Source: a virus. Taken from it: a DNA stretch of 38,869 nt. Numbering within the stretch: the stretch's first letter is position 1; every line of letters begins with the position of its first letter. Below are positions 5,056-10,761 of the stretch, in pieces. The notes beneath the pieces were generated by a model, which saw nothing but the letters and a program-made list of their open reading frames with translations, was not told the origin of the DNA and made no database searches. The translations under genes and the position numbers were made by a program. The DNA is taken from IMG/VR virus record IMGVR_UViG_3300031749_000015, positions 1 to 38,869 of that record; one strand, given 5' to 3'.

Positions 5056-5163
5056 TCAAAATCCTAAGACTTCTAAATACAAATATGCCGATATAATAGC
5101 CAAAACAAATAAAATAATTATTGTTAGCCAACTTACTTTTTTTCTTTGTTTTTTAAGTTCCAT
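5056..5163 (-). CDS. Single-pass membrane microprotein (35 aa)
   Basis: Translated directly: MELKKQRKKVSW, then one hydrophobic helix LTIIILFVLAIISAYLYL, ending EVLGF. The basic N-terminus predicts a cytoplasmic N-end. GGAG lies seven bases upstream of the ATG and the ATG follows the stop of the metallopeptidase-like gene by one base. Function unknown; a membrane partner or exclusion peptide is possible. Confidence 0.7.
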   Translation of the reverse strand: MELKKQRKKVSWLTIIILFVLAIISAYLYLEVLGF

Positions 5164-5164
5164 T

Positions 5165-5587
5165 TTATAGCTCCGATTTATTTTTTAAGTTTTCTTTTTC
5201 AATTTCTTTTAATATTTTTTTGACAATAGGATATTCAATAGCATTTTTCAAATAAGATTGTATGCTAAATCCTGCTGTTTTTATGTTAGTATATAACACA
5301 ATACAAAAATCAGTATTGTGAGGATGTTTCATAATATCTGTTATTAAAAGTTTTTGTTTCCAAGCTTGATAAATTACATAATGAGATATTTCGTGAATTA
5401 AGGCAAATACTACTTTTTTTATATCTTTTTCTTTAAGTAAATCATCTTCAATATAAACTGATTCATTGTCTAAATCAAACAAAGTAAACCACCCATAAAA
5501 ATTAATCGGTGGTTTTTCTAATCCCCAAGATTTACAAATTTTCTCGGCTATTTCAATCATTATTTCTTTTCTAAAATCAACGTCCAT
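5165..5587 (-). CDS. Putative zinc metallopeptidase (HExxH)
   Basis: A 140-residue protein with HEISH at residues 65-69 in a helix (VVFALIHEISHYVIYQAWK) and a later HPHNTDF (88-94) that could supply the third ligand, as in SprT/WLM-like minimal proteases. The start was moved from 5647 to the ATG at 5587 because GGAG precedes it and the longer frame runs through the promoter. First gene of the leftward unit ending at the 4554-4593 terminator. Its substrate is unknown. The third ligand is uncertain, so a non-catalytic role remains possible. Confidence 0.75.
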   Translation of the reverse strand: MDVDFRKEIMIEIAEKICKSWGLEKPPINFYGWFTLFDLDNESVYIEDDLLKEKDIKKVVFALIHEISHYVIYQAWKQKLLITDIMKHPHNTDFCIVLYTNIKTAGFSIQSYLKNAIEYPIVKKILKEIEKENLKNKSEL

Positions 5588-5606
5588 TTTTCTATCTCCG
5601 ATATAA

Positions 5607-5635
5607 TATATACGCCAAGTCAATTTAAATGTCAA
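5607..5635 (-). promoter_or_regulatory. Leftward promoter of the 4614-5587 unit
   Basis: Minus-strand TTGACA (5635-5630), 17-bp spacer, TATATA (5612-5607). No TG extension, so it is weaker than the other promoters. It would give a leader of about 13 nt carrying GGAG before the ATG at 5587. Confidence 0.65.
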
Positions 5636-5854
5636 GCCCCAAGCCAAAATTTTTATGCTTCTATTTTATTTATTATCAATAACTTATAAAAAATCTTAAA
5701 AATTTTTATTCTTCAAAAATAAAAAATAGCTAAATCCGAGTAATCCGATAGGATTTATAGTGATTATCTAAAAATAGAATTTATAAATTTTAAAAATTTT
5801 TAGATAAATCTTATTAATCCGATAAGTTTACTCGGATTTAAATTTAAATAAAAA
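5636..5854. repeat. Gene-free gap with repeats shared with 3834-4553
   Basis: No gene is seen. The gap contains an inverted TTACTCGGATTTA (5731-5743), AATCCGAT words, TGATTATC (5761-5768) followed by AATAGAATTTATAAATT (5773-5789), and TTACTCGGATTTAAAT (5828-5843). All recur in the 3834-4553 region, so the two gaps, about 1.5 kb apart, look like paired halves of one control locus. Confidence 0.65.
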
Positions 5855-5898
5855 ATTAACGGCTGTTAATTTAATCATTTAAATTAACAGCCGTTAAT
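5855..5898 (-). terminator. Terminator after gene 5926-6810
   Basis: Perfect 20-base arms (5855-5874 and 5879-5898), core ACGGCTGTTAA, around a four-base loop. On the minus strand the stem is followed by TTTTTATTT, so it fits a rho-independent terminator 27 bp past the stop of the leftward gene. Confidence 0.82.
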
Positions 5899-5925
5899 AG
5901 TAAAAATTAAAATGAAAAAGAAAAC

Positions 5926-6810
5926 TTAATCATTGTTGTTGGTCGCCGTCCAAGACTGAATAGCGGTATTTTTTATCATTTGATACCAAACATTTTTTTC
6001 TAAATGTAAAACTTTATGTTCTTTGAGAGTATGCTTAACTTGACCTTGACAAAAAATGATATTATCTTTTAAGATAATTAGTTTAGTTGGTTGATGATGA
6101 TTATAAGCGATAAAATTTTGCCATTCTGGAAAAACCATTTGTTCAATACTATAATTTTTGATTGATTGTAATTTTGTTCCTGATAATAACTTATCTCGAT
6201 ATTTTTCATTAATTAGTTTTTTTAGCTCTTTGGTATTTCCGATAGGTTTAAAGAAAAATTCGCCTTGTCTTAAGACGCCGTTTCTTTCTTCAATCGGTAT
6301 AGGATTTAACATATCTAAAGCTTCTGAAACATTTTCTACTTTATCTGGTAATTTACATAAAAAATCTTTATGCCGTGTTTTTAATCCACTATCTGTGCCG
6401 TATAAAAAATAAAAATCACCATTTATTCCTTGATTCGCCATAAACAAGATAAAATATTCCTTGAGAAAGCTATAATCATCATAAACTCTTACAACATCTA
6501 AAATTTTAAGGTTTTCAGGATATACTTGAGCTTGGTATAATAATGGGAAATTCATCTCGATATAATTTTCTTGTTTAGCATACAGACACCGTTTTAAAAT
6601 TACATAGTGACACGCCGTAGTGTGGCTATAGTAATTATTGTTGAGGATAAAAAAATCATTTTTCTTTACCGCTATAGCCGTTGAGTAAGAAAACAAGATT
6701 GAATATTCGCCGTTGTCTTTGTAAACTCGATAAGACAAGTTATTAACTCGTCTATAATCCTTTTTGTAATTTCCTCTAACAAATTCAAAAACTAAATCTT
6801 TGTTATTCAT
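5926..6810 (-). CDS. Conserved unknown protein with RQGEFFF motif (294 aa)
   Basis: A 294-residue soluble protein, monocistronic, with its own consensus promoter and terminator. Visible landmarks are GVLRQGEFFFKPI (about residues 178-190), a basic ELKKLINEKYRDKLL helix, and a C-terminal pattern NIIFCQGQVKHTLKEHKVLHL followed by W. I recall uncharacterised phage and plasmid proteins with a similar RQGEWFF plus C-terminal H..H..L.L..W pattern, but no established function. AAAGGAAAG precedes the ATG. Isolation opposite the early operon suggests an early host-directed role; this is inference. Confidence 0.75.
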   Translation of the reverse strand: MNNKDLVFEFVRGNYKKDYRRVNNLSYRVYKDNGEYSILFSYSTAIAVKKNDFFILNNNYYSHTTACHYVILKRCLYAKQENYIEMNFPLLYQAQVYPENLKILDVVRVYDDYSFLKEYFILFMANQGINGDFYFLYGTDSGLKTRHKDFLCKLPDKVENVSEALDMLNPIPIEERNGVLRQGEFFFKPIGNTKELKKLINEKYRDKLLSGTKLQSIKNYSIEQMVFPEWQNFIAYNHHQPTKLIILKDNIIFCQGQVKHTLKEHKVLHLEKNVWYQMIKNTAIQSWTATNNND

Positions 6811-6853
6811 TTTTCTTTCCTTTCATTTTAATTTTTCTTTCATTTTCAAAGTA

Positions 6854-6882
6854 ATTATAGCATAAATCATTTTAATTGTCAA
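6854..6882 (-). promoter_or_regulatory. Leftward consensus promoter for gene 5926-6810
   Basis: Minus-strand TTGACA (6882-6877), 17-bp spacer, TATAAT (6859-6854), extended -10 TGC. Its -35 box is one arm of a palindrome shared with the rightward promoter at 6887. Confidence 0.87.
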
Positions 6883-6893
6883 TACATTGACAA
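6876..6893. promoter_or_regulatory. Palindrome joining divergent -35 boxes (operator candidate)
   Basis: TTGTCAAT (6876-6883), AC, ATTGACAA (6886-6893) is a perfect 8-bp inverted repeat made of the two opposed -35 boxes. A dimeric regulator bound here would occlude both promoters; alternatively the symmetry only reflects back-to-back -35 elements. Confidence 0.55.
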
Positions 6894-6914
6894 AAAAATT
6901 TTCTATGTTATAAT
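6887..6914 (+). promoter_or_regulatory. Rightward early promoter 1
   Basis: TTGACA (6887-6892), 16-bp spacer, TATAAT (6909-6914), extended -10 TGT. Reads towards 7035. Confidence 0.8.
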
Positions 6915-6959
6915 TAACTAAAATGAAAAATCAAAGTAAAAAGAAAAATTGAAGAAAGC

Positions 6960-6988
6960 TTGACAAAAAAGATTTTTTATGGTATAAT
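6960..6988 (+). promoter_or_regulatory. Rightward early promoter 2
   Basis: TTGACA (6960-6965), 17-bp spacer, TATAAT (6983-6988), extended -10 TGG. Second of two tandem promoters 74 bp apart that open the rightward early region. It lies within the longest open frame of the next gene, which shows that frame starts too far upstream. Confidence 0.87.
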
Positions 6989-7034
6989 TGCTTTGAAAAT
7001 GAAAGATGAAAATAAAAATGAAAGGAAAATGAAA

Positions 7035-7286
7035 ATGAAAGAAAAAGAAAAAAATTTTATTGAGCGTTTTAGCAATTCGGGTTTAACGGTAAGAGTATTA
7101 GTCGGAAAAGATGGCAATAACGTTATTCATATCAAAGGCAATCGGATAATAGCGCCATTAAGCGTTGACTTTGAAGTCTATAAGATTATTGAACCTTACT
7201 TATCCGAGGAAAAGCCATTAAGCCAAGATGAATTATTCAATCGATTACATCAAATTGAAAAGTTGTTTGATTTAACCGTGCTGTAA
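7035..7286 (+). CDS. First early protein, unknown (83 aa)
   Basis: An 83-residue protein starting MKEKEKNFIERF. The longest frame begins with TTG at 6960 inside a promoter; the ATG at 7035 has AAAGGA eight bases upstream. The middle reads as beta-strands (LTVRVLVGKDGNNVIHIKG), the end as helices (DELFNRLHQIEKLFDL). No family recognised. First gene after two tandem strong promoters, typical of host-takeover proteins in lytic phages, but no activity can be read from it. Confidence 0.7.
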   Translation: MKEKEKNFIERFSNSGLTVRVLVGKDGNNVIHIKGNRIIAPLSVDFEVYKIIEPYLSEEKPLSQDELFNRLHQIEKLFDLTVL

Positions 7287-7292
7287 AGAAAC

Positions 7293-7325
7293 TATAGAAT
7301 AGCAGATAAGCTCTACTATTCTATA
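7293..7325 (+). other. Intergenic hairpin ahead of gene 7350
   Basis: TATAGAATAG (7293-7302) pairs with CTATTCTATA (7316-7325), and AGA (7304-7306) with TCT (7312-7314) inside. No T run follows on the + strand, so it looks more like an mRNA-stabilising or attenuating hairpin than a terminator. It ends 13 bases before the next ribosome site. Confidence 0.5.
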
Positions 7326-7349
7326 AAAATTAAATAAAGGAGTTTGAAA

Positions 7350-7691
7350 ATGAAAGAAAAGAAGTATACTTTATTGGGTGAAATGATTGTTAGTTTTTGG
7401 GGTGGTGGAACAGGCGGGGGAATACTTGAGATTGAAACTGATGAAAAAGGATTGAAAAAAATTAAAGAAAACCCTTTGCAGGACTTTACAAACTACGGTG
7501 TTGAAAGTGTAGACTATGCACGGTTTGACGTCTATCTTACTGAAATTGAAACAAAAGAAGACGTTGTTATTAAAGAAGAATATCTCAATCCTGTAGAAGA
7601 AATTGAAGCTGGTAAATTAACTCCTCAAGTTGAAAAAGTGATTGAAAAACTTTTTGAAGATGAGCCCGCTCCGATTAGAGTTTTTTATTAA
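7350..7691 (+). CDS. Early unknown protein (113 aa)
   Basis: A 113-residue protein starting MKEKKYTLLGEMIVSFWGGG. The start is the ATG at 7350, seven bases after AAAGGAG; the TTG at 7344 is too close to that site. The N-terminal half is beta-rich with a GGGTGGG loop, and the C-terminal part is acidic (EYLNPVEEIEAGKL). No family recognised. Followed at once by a strong terminator. Confidence 0.7.
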   Translation: MKEKKYTLLGEMIVSFWGGGTGGGILEIETDEKGLKKIKENPLQDFTNYGVESVDYARFDVYLTEIETKEDVVIKEEYLNPVEEIEAGKLTPQVEKVIEKLFEDEPAPIRVFY

Positions 7692-7692
7692 T

Positions 7693-7716
7693 AAAAAGGG
7701 GGAAACCCCCTTTTTT
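7693..7716 (+). terminator. Rho-independent terminator after gene 7350-7691
   Basis: AAAAAGGGGG (7693-7702), AAA loop, CCCCCTTTTTT (7706-7716). A GC core with flanking A and T runs, so it is nearly bidirectional. No promoter is visible between it and the next gene at 7744, so some read-through is expected. Confidence 0.9.
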
Positions 7717-7743
7717 ATTTATTTTAATTAATGGAGGATAAAA

Positions 7744-7944
7744 ATGAAAACCTCAAACAAAAACGTGCCAAGAGACGCTAAAGTTATCTTAGAAAAAATT
7801 TTTATGTCGGGGGAAGTAATAGAAACTATTTATGAAAAAGACGGGAAATTATACCTTGTCGGAGATTGGTCTTGGGCAATGCCTGAAGAGGTCTCAAAAG
7901 AATATGTTGAAAAATGTCTTGGAAGAAAACTTGACAAAGATTAA
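7744..7944 (+). CDS. Small unknown early protein (66 aa)
   Basis: A 66-residue protein starting MKTSNKNVPRDAKVILEKIF, preceded by a GGAGG site. It contains a beta-hairpin-like DGKLYLVGDWSW and a C-terminal helix EEVSKEYVEKCLGRKL. No family recognised. Its last codons contain the -35 box of the next promoter. Confidence 0.7.
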   Translation: MKTSNKNVPRDAKVILEKIFMSGEVIETIYEKDGKLYLVGDWSWAMPEEVSKEYVEKCLGRKLDKD

Positions 7945-7959
7945 AAATTATGCTATAAT
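7931..7959 (+). promoter_or_regulatory. Rightward consensus promoter for gene 7990
   Basis: TTGACA (7931-7936), 17-bp spacer, TATAAT (7954-7959), extended -10 TGC. The leader to the ATG at 7990 is about 24 nt and contains GGAGG. Confidence 0.88.
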
Positions 7960-7989
7960 ATTGATGAAAATTAAGCTTGGAGGATAAAA

Positions 7990-8424
7990 ATGAAATATGA
8001 TGTTTTATTTGAAATAAGTTTTGATGAAAAAGAAAAAAATTATCAAAAGTATTTTCCAGACAAAAAATTTAATTTGAAAGAAACAGAAAATGAAATTGAA
8101 AACATCACCGAGGATTTTAATTTAAGAAGAATAAAGTTTATAGGAACTCTTACTGAAGAAGAGATGAAAGAATTTATTGAAAGTTGTATAGGATATGCTA
8201 AAGTTGAGCCCGTAGTTGCACCCGTTATAGGGATGCCAAGTTTTTTTCCAGACTTATGTCCAGCTATAATTATTTTTGATGAGATGCCTTATCCGCCAGT
8301 TGAAGGACGGATTATGTTTATAACACCTATTGATGAAAATGAAACAGAATTTAATACTTTAAGAACTCTTATTGAAAAAAGTGAGAAAGATTTAATTGAT
8401 TATATTACTGATAGATTATTGTAA
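7990..8424 (+). CDS. Unknown protein (144 aa)
   Basis: A 144-residue acidic alpha/beta protein starting MKYDVLFEISF. GGAGG precedes the ATG and a consensus promoter lies directly upstream. A hydrophobic, proline-rich central stretch (VEPVVAPVIGMPSFFPDLCP) is followed by a strand and a helical acidic tail. No recognised domain. Likely expressed early. Confidence 0.75.
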   Translation: MKYDVLFEISFDEKEKNYQKYFPDKKFNLKETENEIENITEDFNLRRIKFIGTLTEEEMKEFIESCIGYAKVEPVVAPVIGMPSFFPDLCPAIIIFDEMPYPPVEGRIMFITPIDENETEFNTLRTLIEKSEKDLIDYITDRLL

Positions 8425-8488
8425 AGAAGAATTAAAAAGAAAAAAAATATTCAAAATATGAATAAAAATTATTCAAAAGAAGAATAAA

Positions 8489-8668
8489 ATGAAAAGACGA
8501 AGTAATTTAATTAAATGTCCTTATTGCCAAGCAGTAAATATTATTACAAAGAAGAGCAGATTTTGCTTAAAATGTGGTGAAGATTTATCTTTATTAGTTG
8601 GGTTGGAAGAAAGGAAAAGAGATATAAAAAGAAGGCTTAAAAGCATTGACAAGAGGCAAGAAAAATGA
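8489..8668 (+). CDS. Small zinc-ribbon protein (59 aa)
   Basis: Translated directly: MKRRSNLIKCPYC at the start. Two CxxC pairs, C10/C13 and C26/C29, form a rubredoxin-type zinc ribbon (CPYC ... CLKCGEDL), followed by a very basic helix rich in Lys/Arg (ERKRDIKRRLKSIDKR). The layout suggests nucleic-acid binding. Upstream ribosome-site match is weak (AAGAAG), so expression is less certain. The 3' end overlaps the next promoter. Confidence 0.65.
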   Translation: MKRRSNLIKCPYCQAVNIITKKSRFCLKCGEDLSLLVGLEERKRDIKRRLKSIDKRQEK

Positions 8669-8674
8669 TATAAT
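8646..8674 (+). promoter_or_regulatory. Rightward consensus promoter for the membrane-microprotein cluster
   Basis: TTGACA (8646-8651), 17-bp spacer, TATAAT (8669-8674), extended -10 TGA. It stands before three consecutive single-pass membrane microproteins. Confidence 0.87.
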
Positions 8675-8708
8675 ATTTATCAGGATATAAAAAAGGAGAA
8701 TAAAAGTG

Positions 8709-8828
8709 ATGAAAGTAATCTTTGACTTATTTGGATATTTTGCGGTAATAGCTGCAGGCTGTTTAGTAATTTTACTTCTTACTTTTTTACTTGAATTTAT
8801 TTTAAACATCTTTTTTAAGAAAGAGTAA
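8709..8828 (+). CDS. Membrane microprotein 1 (39 aa)
   Basis: Translated directly: MKVIFDLFGYFAV, a hydrophobic helix VIAAGCLVILLLTFLLEFIL, and a basic end NIFFKKE. AAGGAG lies ten bases before this ATG; an adjacent GTG at 8706 has slightly better spacing and may be the true start. Almost the whole chain is a membrane helix. Function unknown; small early membrane proteins sometimes block superinfection. Confidence 0.65.
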   Translation: MKVIFDLFGYFAVIAAGCLVILLLTFLLEFILNIFFKKE

Positions 8829-8830
8829 AA

Positions 8831-9007
8831 ATGATTGATAAAGAAATATTTGCCTTAGCTCTTTTCCTTACTTTTTCAATTAGCTTTATGCTTGGCTGGC
8901 TTACTTCAAAAATTCAAGATGTTGATAAAGAACTCGAAAATGAAAAATTAAAACGAGAAGTTAATATGTTAAAAAAGCAAATAAAATTTTTTAAGAAGGA
9001 AGAATAG
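8831..9007 (+). CDS. Membrane microprotein 2 with coiled coil (58 aa)
   Basis: Translated directly: MIDKEIFALALFLTFSISFM with a membrane helix at residues 6-24, then a charged coiled coil (DVDKELENEKLKREVNML). The ATG comes two bases after the preceding stop, so it is probably coupled. Topology is like a small membrane-anchored leucine zipper. Function unknown. Confidence 0.65.
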   Translation: MIDKEIFALALFLTFSISFMLGWLTSKIQDVDKELENEKLKREVNMLKKQIKFFKKEE

Positions 9008-9009
9008 AA

Positions 9010-9159
9010 ATGTTGGAGAAAGTGTTTCTTTTGTTTGGGATAAGGGGAAGTGTAGAAGATATGTTAAGCACAGTTGGATTCTTTTTCTTAATTGGATTTT
9101 TTGCTGGGATTTGGATAATGAAAAAAATAGAAATAGGAAAAAATAAAAGGAGAAGCTAA
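9010..9159 (+). CDS. Membrane microprotein 3 (49 aa)
   Basis: Translated directly: MLEKVFLLFGIRGSVEDML, then TVGFFFLIGFFAGIWIM as a membrane helix and a basic tail KKIEIGKNKRRS. The ATG comes two bases after the preceding stop. Third consecutive membrane microprotein in the same short transcript. No family recognised. Confidence 0.65.
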   Translation: MLEKVFLLFGIRGSVEDMLSTVGFFFLIGFFAGIWIMKKIEIGKNKRRS

Positions 9160-9160
9160 A

Positions 9161-9436
9161 ATGATTGAGAACCATTTGGCTTATAATGTAAGGGATATTG
9201 AATTTGATTGTCCAGAGGACTGTCCAAGATTAAAAGAGCTTGAAGAAAAATATGAGGAAATGCTTGCTGATTGGGAAGCAGATAAAGAAAGCTGGAAGAG
9301 AAATTATCCTGATGAAGAATTACCAGATGACCTTAAAGAACCGCCAGAATTTCCAGAGTGCAACGGTTGCGAATATGAACCTTTAAAAAGAGAAGAAGAG
9401 CAATTTGAAAAAGCAAGGTTTTTTGACAATGATTGA
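9161..9436 (+). CDS. Acidic protein with two cysteine pairs (91 aa)
   Basis: A 91-residue acidic protein. C17/C21 (CPEDC) and C67/C70 (CNGC) flank a charged helix (residues 22-47), a plausible split zinc site. AAAGGAG lies before the ATG. The last 8 bp overlap the next gene. No family recognised. Confidence 0.7.
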   Translation: MIENHLAYNVRDIEFDCPEDCPRLKELEEKYEEMLADWEADKESWKRNYPDEELPDDLKEPPEFPECNGCEYEPLKREEEQFEKARFFDND

Positions 9437-9659
9437 AGAAGCAGTAAGGTTCATTGCGGCAATGGTTGGGTGTCCACGATGTGGGAGCAAAAGTTTAAAA
9501 ATTGAACAAATACTTTATCTACCAAATTTGATGACGACAAAGCTTACGATTAAGTGTAGACGGTGCAGTAATAATTATAGGTTAGCATTTAAAGATGAGG
9601 TTCTTTGGAATATAAGTTTTGATATAGAAAGGAGTAAAGTAAAAGGTCTTGACAAATGA
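9429..9659 (+). CDS. Zinc-ribbon protein (76 aa)
   Basis: A 76-residue protein with C15/C18 (CPRCGS) and C43/C46 (CRRC), a classic beta-ribbon zinc site. The ATG at 9429 overlaps the upstream stop and has AAGG ten bases before it; a TTG at 9405 in the same frame is the alternative. Probably binds nucleic acid or a protein partner. The 3' end overlaps the next promoter. Confidence 0.7.
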   Translation: MIEEAVRFIAAMVGCPRCGSKSLKIEQILYLPNLMTTKLTIKCRRCSNNYRLAFKDEVLWNISFDIERSKVKGLDK

Positions 9660-9678
9660 TTAGCTTTTATGATATAAT
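9649..9678 (+). promoter_or_regulatory. Rightward promoter for the replication genes
   Basis: TTGACA (9649-9654), 18-bp spacer, TATAAT (9673-9678), extended -10 TGA. The leader to the ATG at 9708 is about 23 nt. It is the last consensus promoter before the SSB, nuclease and primase genes. Confidence 0.82.
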
Positions 9679-9707
9679 ATTCTTATCCTTTGAAAGGAGA
9701 AAAAACA

Positions 9708-9935
9708 ATGATTAATGGGCTTTATTACAGTTTAGAGGAAATGGGTTTTGACTATGCTTTGGCAGAATTAAAAGAAAATGGAAAAGAAATTACTGTTTAT
9801 GAAGTTATGGATAATGTTAAAAGCAAGGTTATTGAAAGAATTAAAGGAGATGTAAGTTTTGAATTAAATGATAATGATATTGCAGAGATTAGCACTGGCG
9901 TTGAAGAAGCCATTGCTGATTATTTATTTTCATAA
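9708..9935 (+). CDS. Small unknown acidic protein (75 aa)
   Basis: A 75-residue helical acidic protein, MINGLYYSLEEMGFDYALAE and on. The frame extends up to a TTG at 9690, but the ATG at 9708 follows AAAGGAG at eight bases. The N-terminal half may form a short helix-turn-helix-like pair, not enough to call. No family recognised. Confidence 0.7.
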   Translation: MINGLYYSLEEMGFDYALAELKENGKEITVYEVMDNVKSKVIERIKGDVSFELNDNDIAEISTGVEEAIADYLFS

Positions 9936-9936
9936 A

Positions 9937-10242
9937 ATGAAGATAAACTGGGAGATTGTTATTAGTGTTTTTATTATTTTAACTTTATTATTTGTTGGTT
10001 GTTATATGATTATCAAAGCATATCAGTATGATATGAAAATAAAAAAATTAAGGAGAGAAAAAATGACAAAAACATTATCTCAAATTTTAGAGGATGCGTT
10101 GGAGATGGCAAGAGATATAGAAAATGTATTAGCTGATTATGAAGAATTAATCGCTGAACTTGATGAAAAAATAAGCTTTCAACAAGAAGAAATGGAAAGA
10201 TTATTTGAAGAATTAGAGCAGCTAAAAAAAGAAAGTAATTAA
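9937..10242 (+). CDS. Membrane-anchored coiled-coil protein with internal start (101 aa)
   Basis: A 101-residue protein: membrane helix at residues 6-27 (EIVISVFIILTLLFVGCYMII), basic linker, then an acidic coiled coil (ENVLADYEELIAELDEKI and on). The first ATG has no ribosome site and follows the previous stop by one base, while an in-frame ATG at 10063 has AAGGAG at seven bases and would yield only the 59-residue soluble coiled coil. Two products, anchored and soluble, are therefore likely. Function unknown. Confidence 0.7.
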   Translation: MKINWEIVISVFIILTLLFVGCYMIIKAYQYDMKIKKLRREKMTKTLSQILEDALEMARDIENVLADYEELIAELDEKISFQQEEMERLFEELEQLKKESN

Positions 10243-10269
10243 TAAAAATTTATTTAAAGGAGAATAAAA

Positions 10270-10758
10270 ATGGCTAAAAAATCTACCAAGGCTGTAAAAA
10301 AGCAGTCAAAAAAAGAGGAAAAGGATAGCGGCTTAACTTCTATTAGTGTAGTTGCTATCTGGAAAAACTGGTCAGATAAGCTAAAAAAGAATTATTGGAC
10401 ATTTGTTCTGGAAGATAACTCTCGTTTAGCTTGCTTTGACCCGAAGGTTCTGGAAGAATTAAACCTTGACACGAAGGAAAAAGTGTCAAGGTTTGATTTT
10501 CCACAAAAAATGTCCGTGCAAATTAAAGGCAATTATATTGTGTCAACAAAAGAAGGACAGCCAATTCAAGAACCAGCATCTTCCTCAAAACGCTGGATGC
10601 CAAAGCCTTCTGGAAACGCTAATGCTAACATTGACAGGATGAGCGTCCTGCGAACGGCAGTAATGTTCTTGGAGCATCAAAAAAATAAAAGCCTTAAGAA
10701 CCTGCAGGAAATAACAGCAATCTTTGAGAAGTATGTCCAAAGTGGGAAATGGGAATAA
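10270..10758 (+). CDS. Putative single-stranded DNA-binding protein
   Basis: A 162-residue protein: Lys-rich N-terminus (residues 2-18), a beta-rich core (SISVVAIWKNWSD, YWTFVLEDNSRLACFD, MSVQIKGNYIVS) that reads like an OB-fold, a Gly/Asn/Ser-rich linker and a C-terminal helix pair (DRMSVLRTAVMFLEHQ, LQEITAIFEKYVQSGKW) of a kind often seen in phage replication proteins. AAAGGAG precedes the ATG. Directly upstream of a Cas4-type nuclease and primase-helicase, which supports an SSB role. No acidic SSB tail; the family match is inferred. Confidence 0.5.
   Translation: MAKKSTKAVKKQSKKEEKDSGLTSISVVAIWKNWSDKLKKNYWTFVLEDNSRLACFDPKVLEELNLDTKEKVSRFDFPQKMSVQIKGNYIVSTKEGQPIQEPASSSKRWMPKPSGNANANIDRMSVLRTAVMFLEHQKNKSLKNLQEITAIFEKYVQSGKWE
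10461..10494 (+). repeat. Perfect intragenic hairpin in the SSB-like gene
   Basis: AAACCTTGACAC (10461-10472) and GTGTCAAGGTTT (10483-10494) are perfect 12-base arms with a 10-base purine loop. It lies within codons for LNLDTKEKVSRFDF. No -10 box follows either TTGACA. It could act as a translational operator or mRNA-processing site. Confidence 0.7.
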
Positions 10759-10761
10759 TTT

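Noticed and set aside
5588-5647. Start at 5647 for the metallopeptidase-like gene
   Set aside because: The extra codons cross the promoter (TTGACA 5635-5630); GGAG precedes the ATG at 5587.
8594-9175. Leftward open frames at 8594-8809 and 8969-9175
   Set aside because: Antisense to the zinc-ribbon and membrane-microprotein genes; Phe/Leu/Ser-rich low-complexity translations without a Shine-Dalgarno site.
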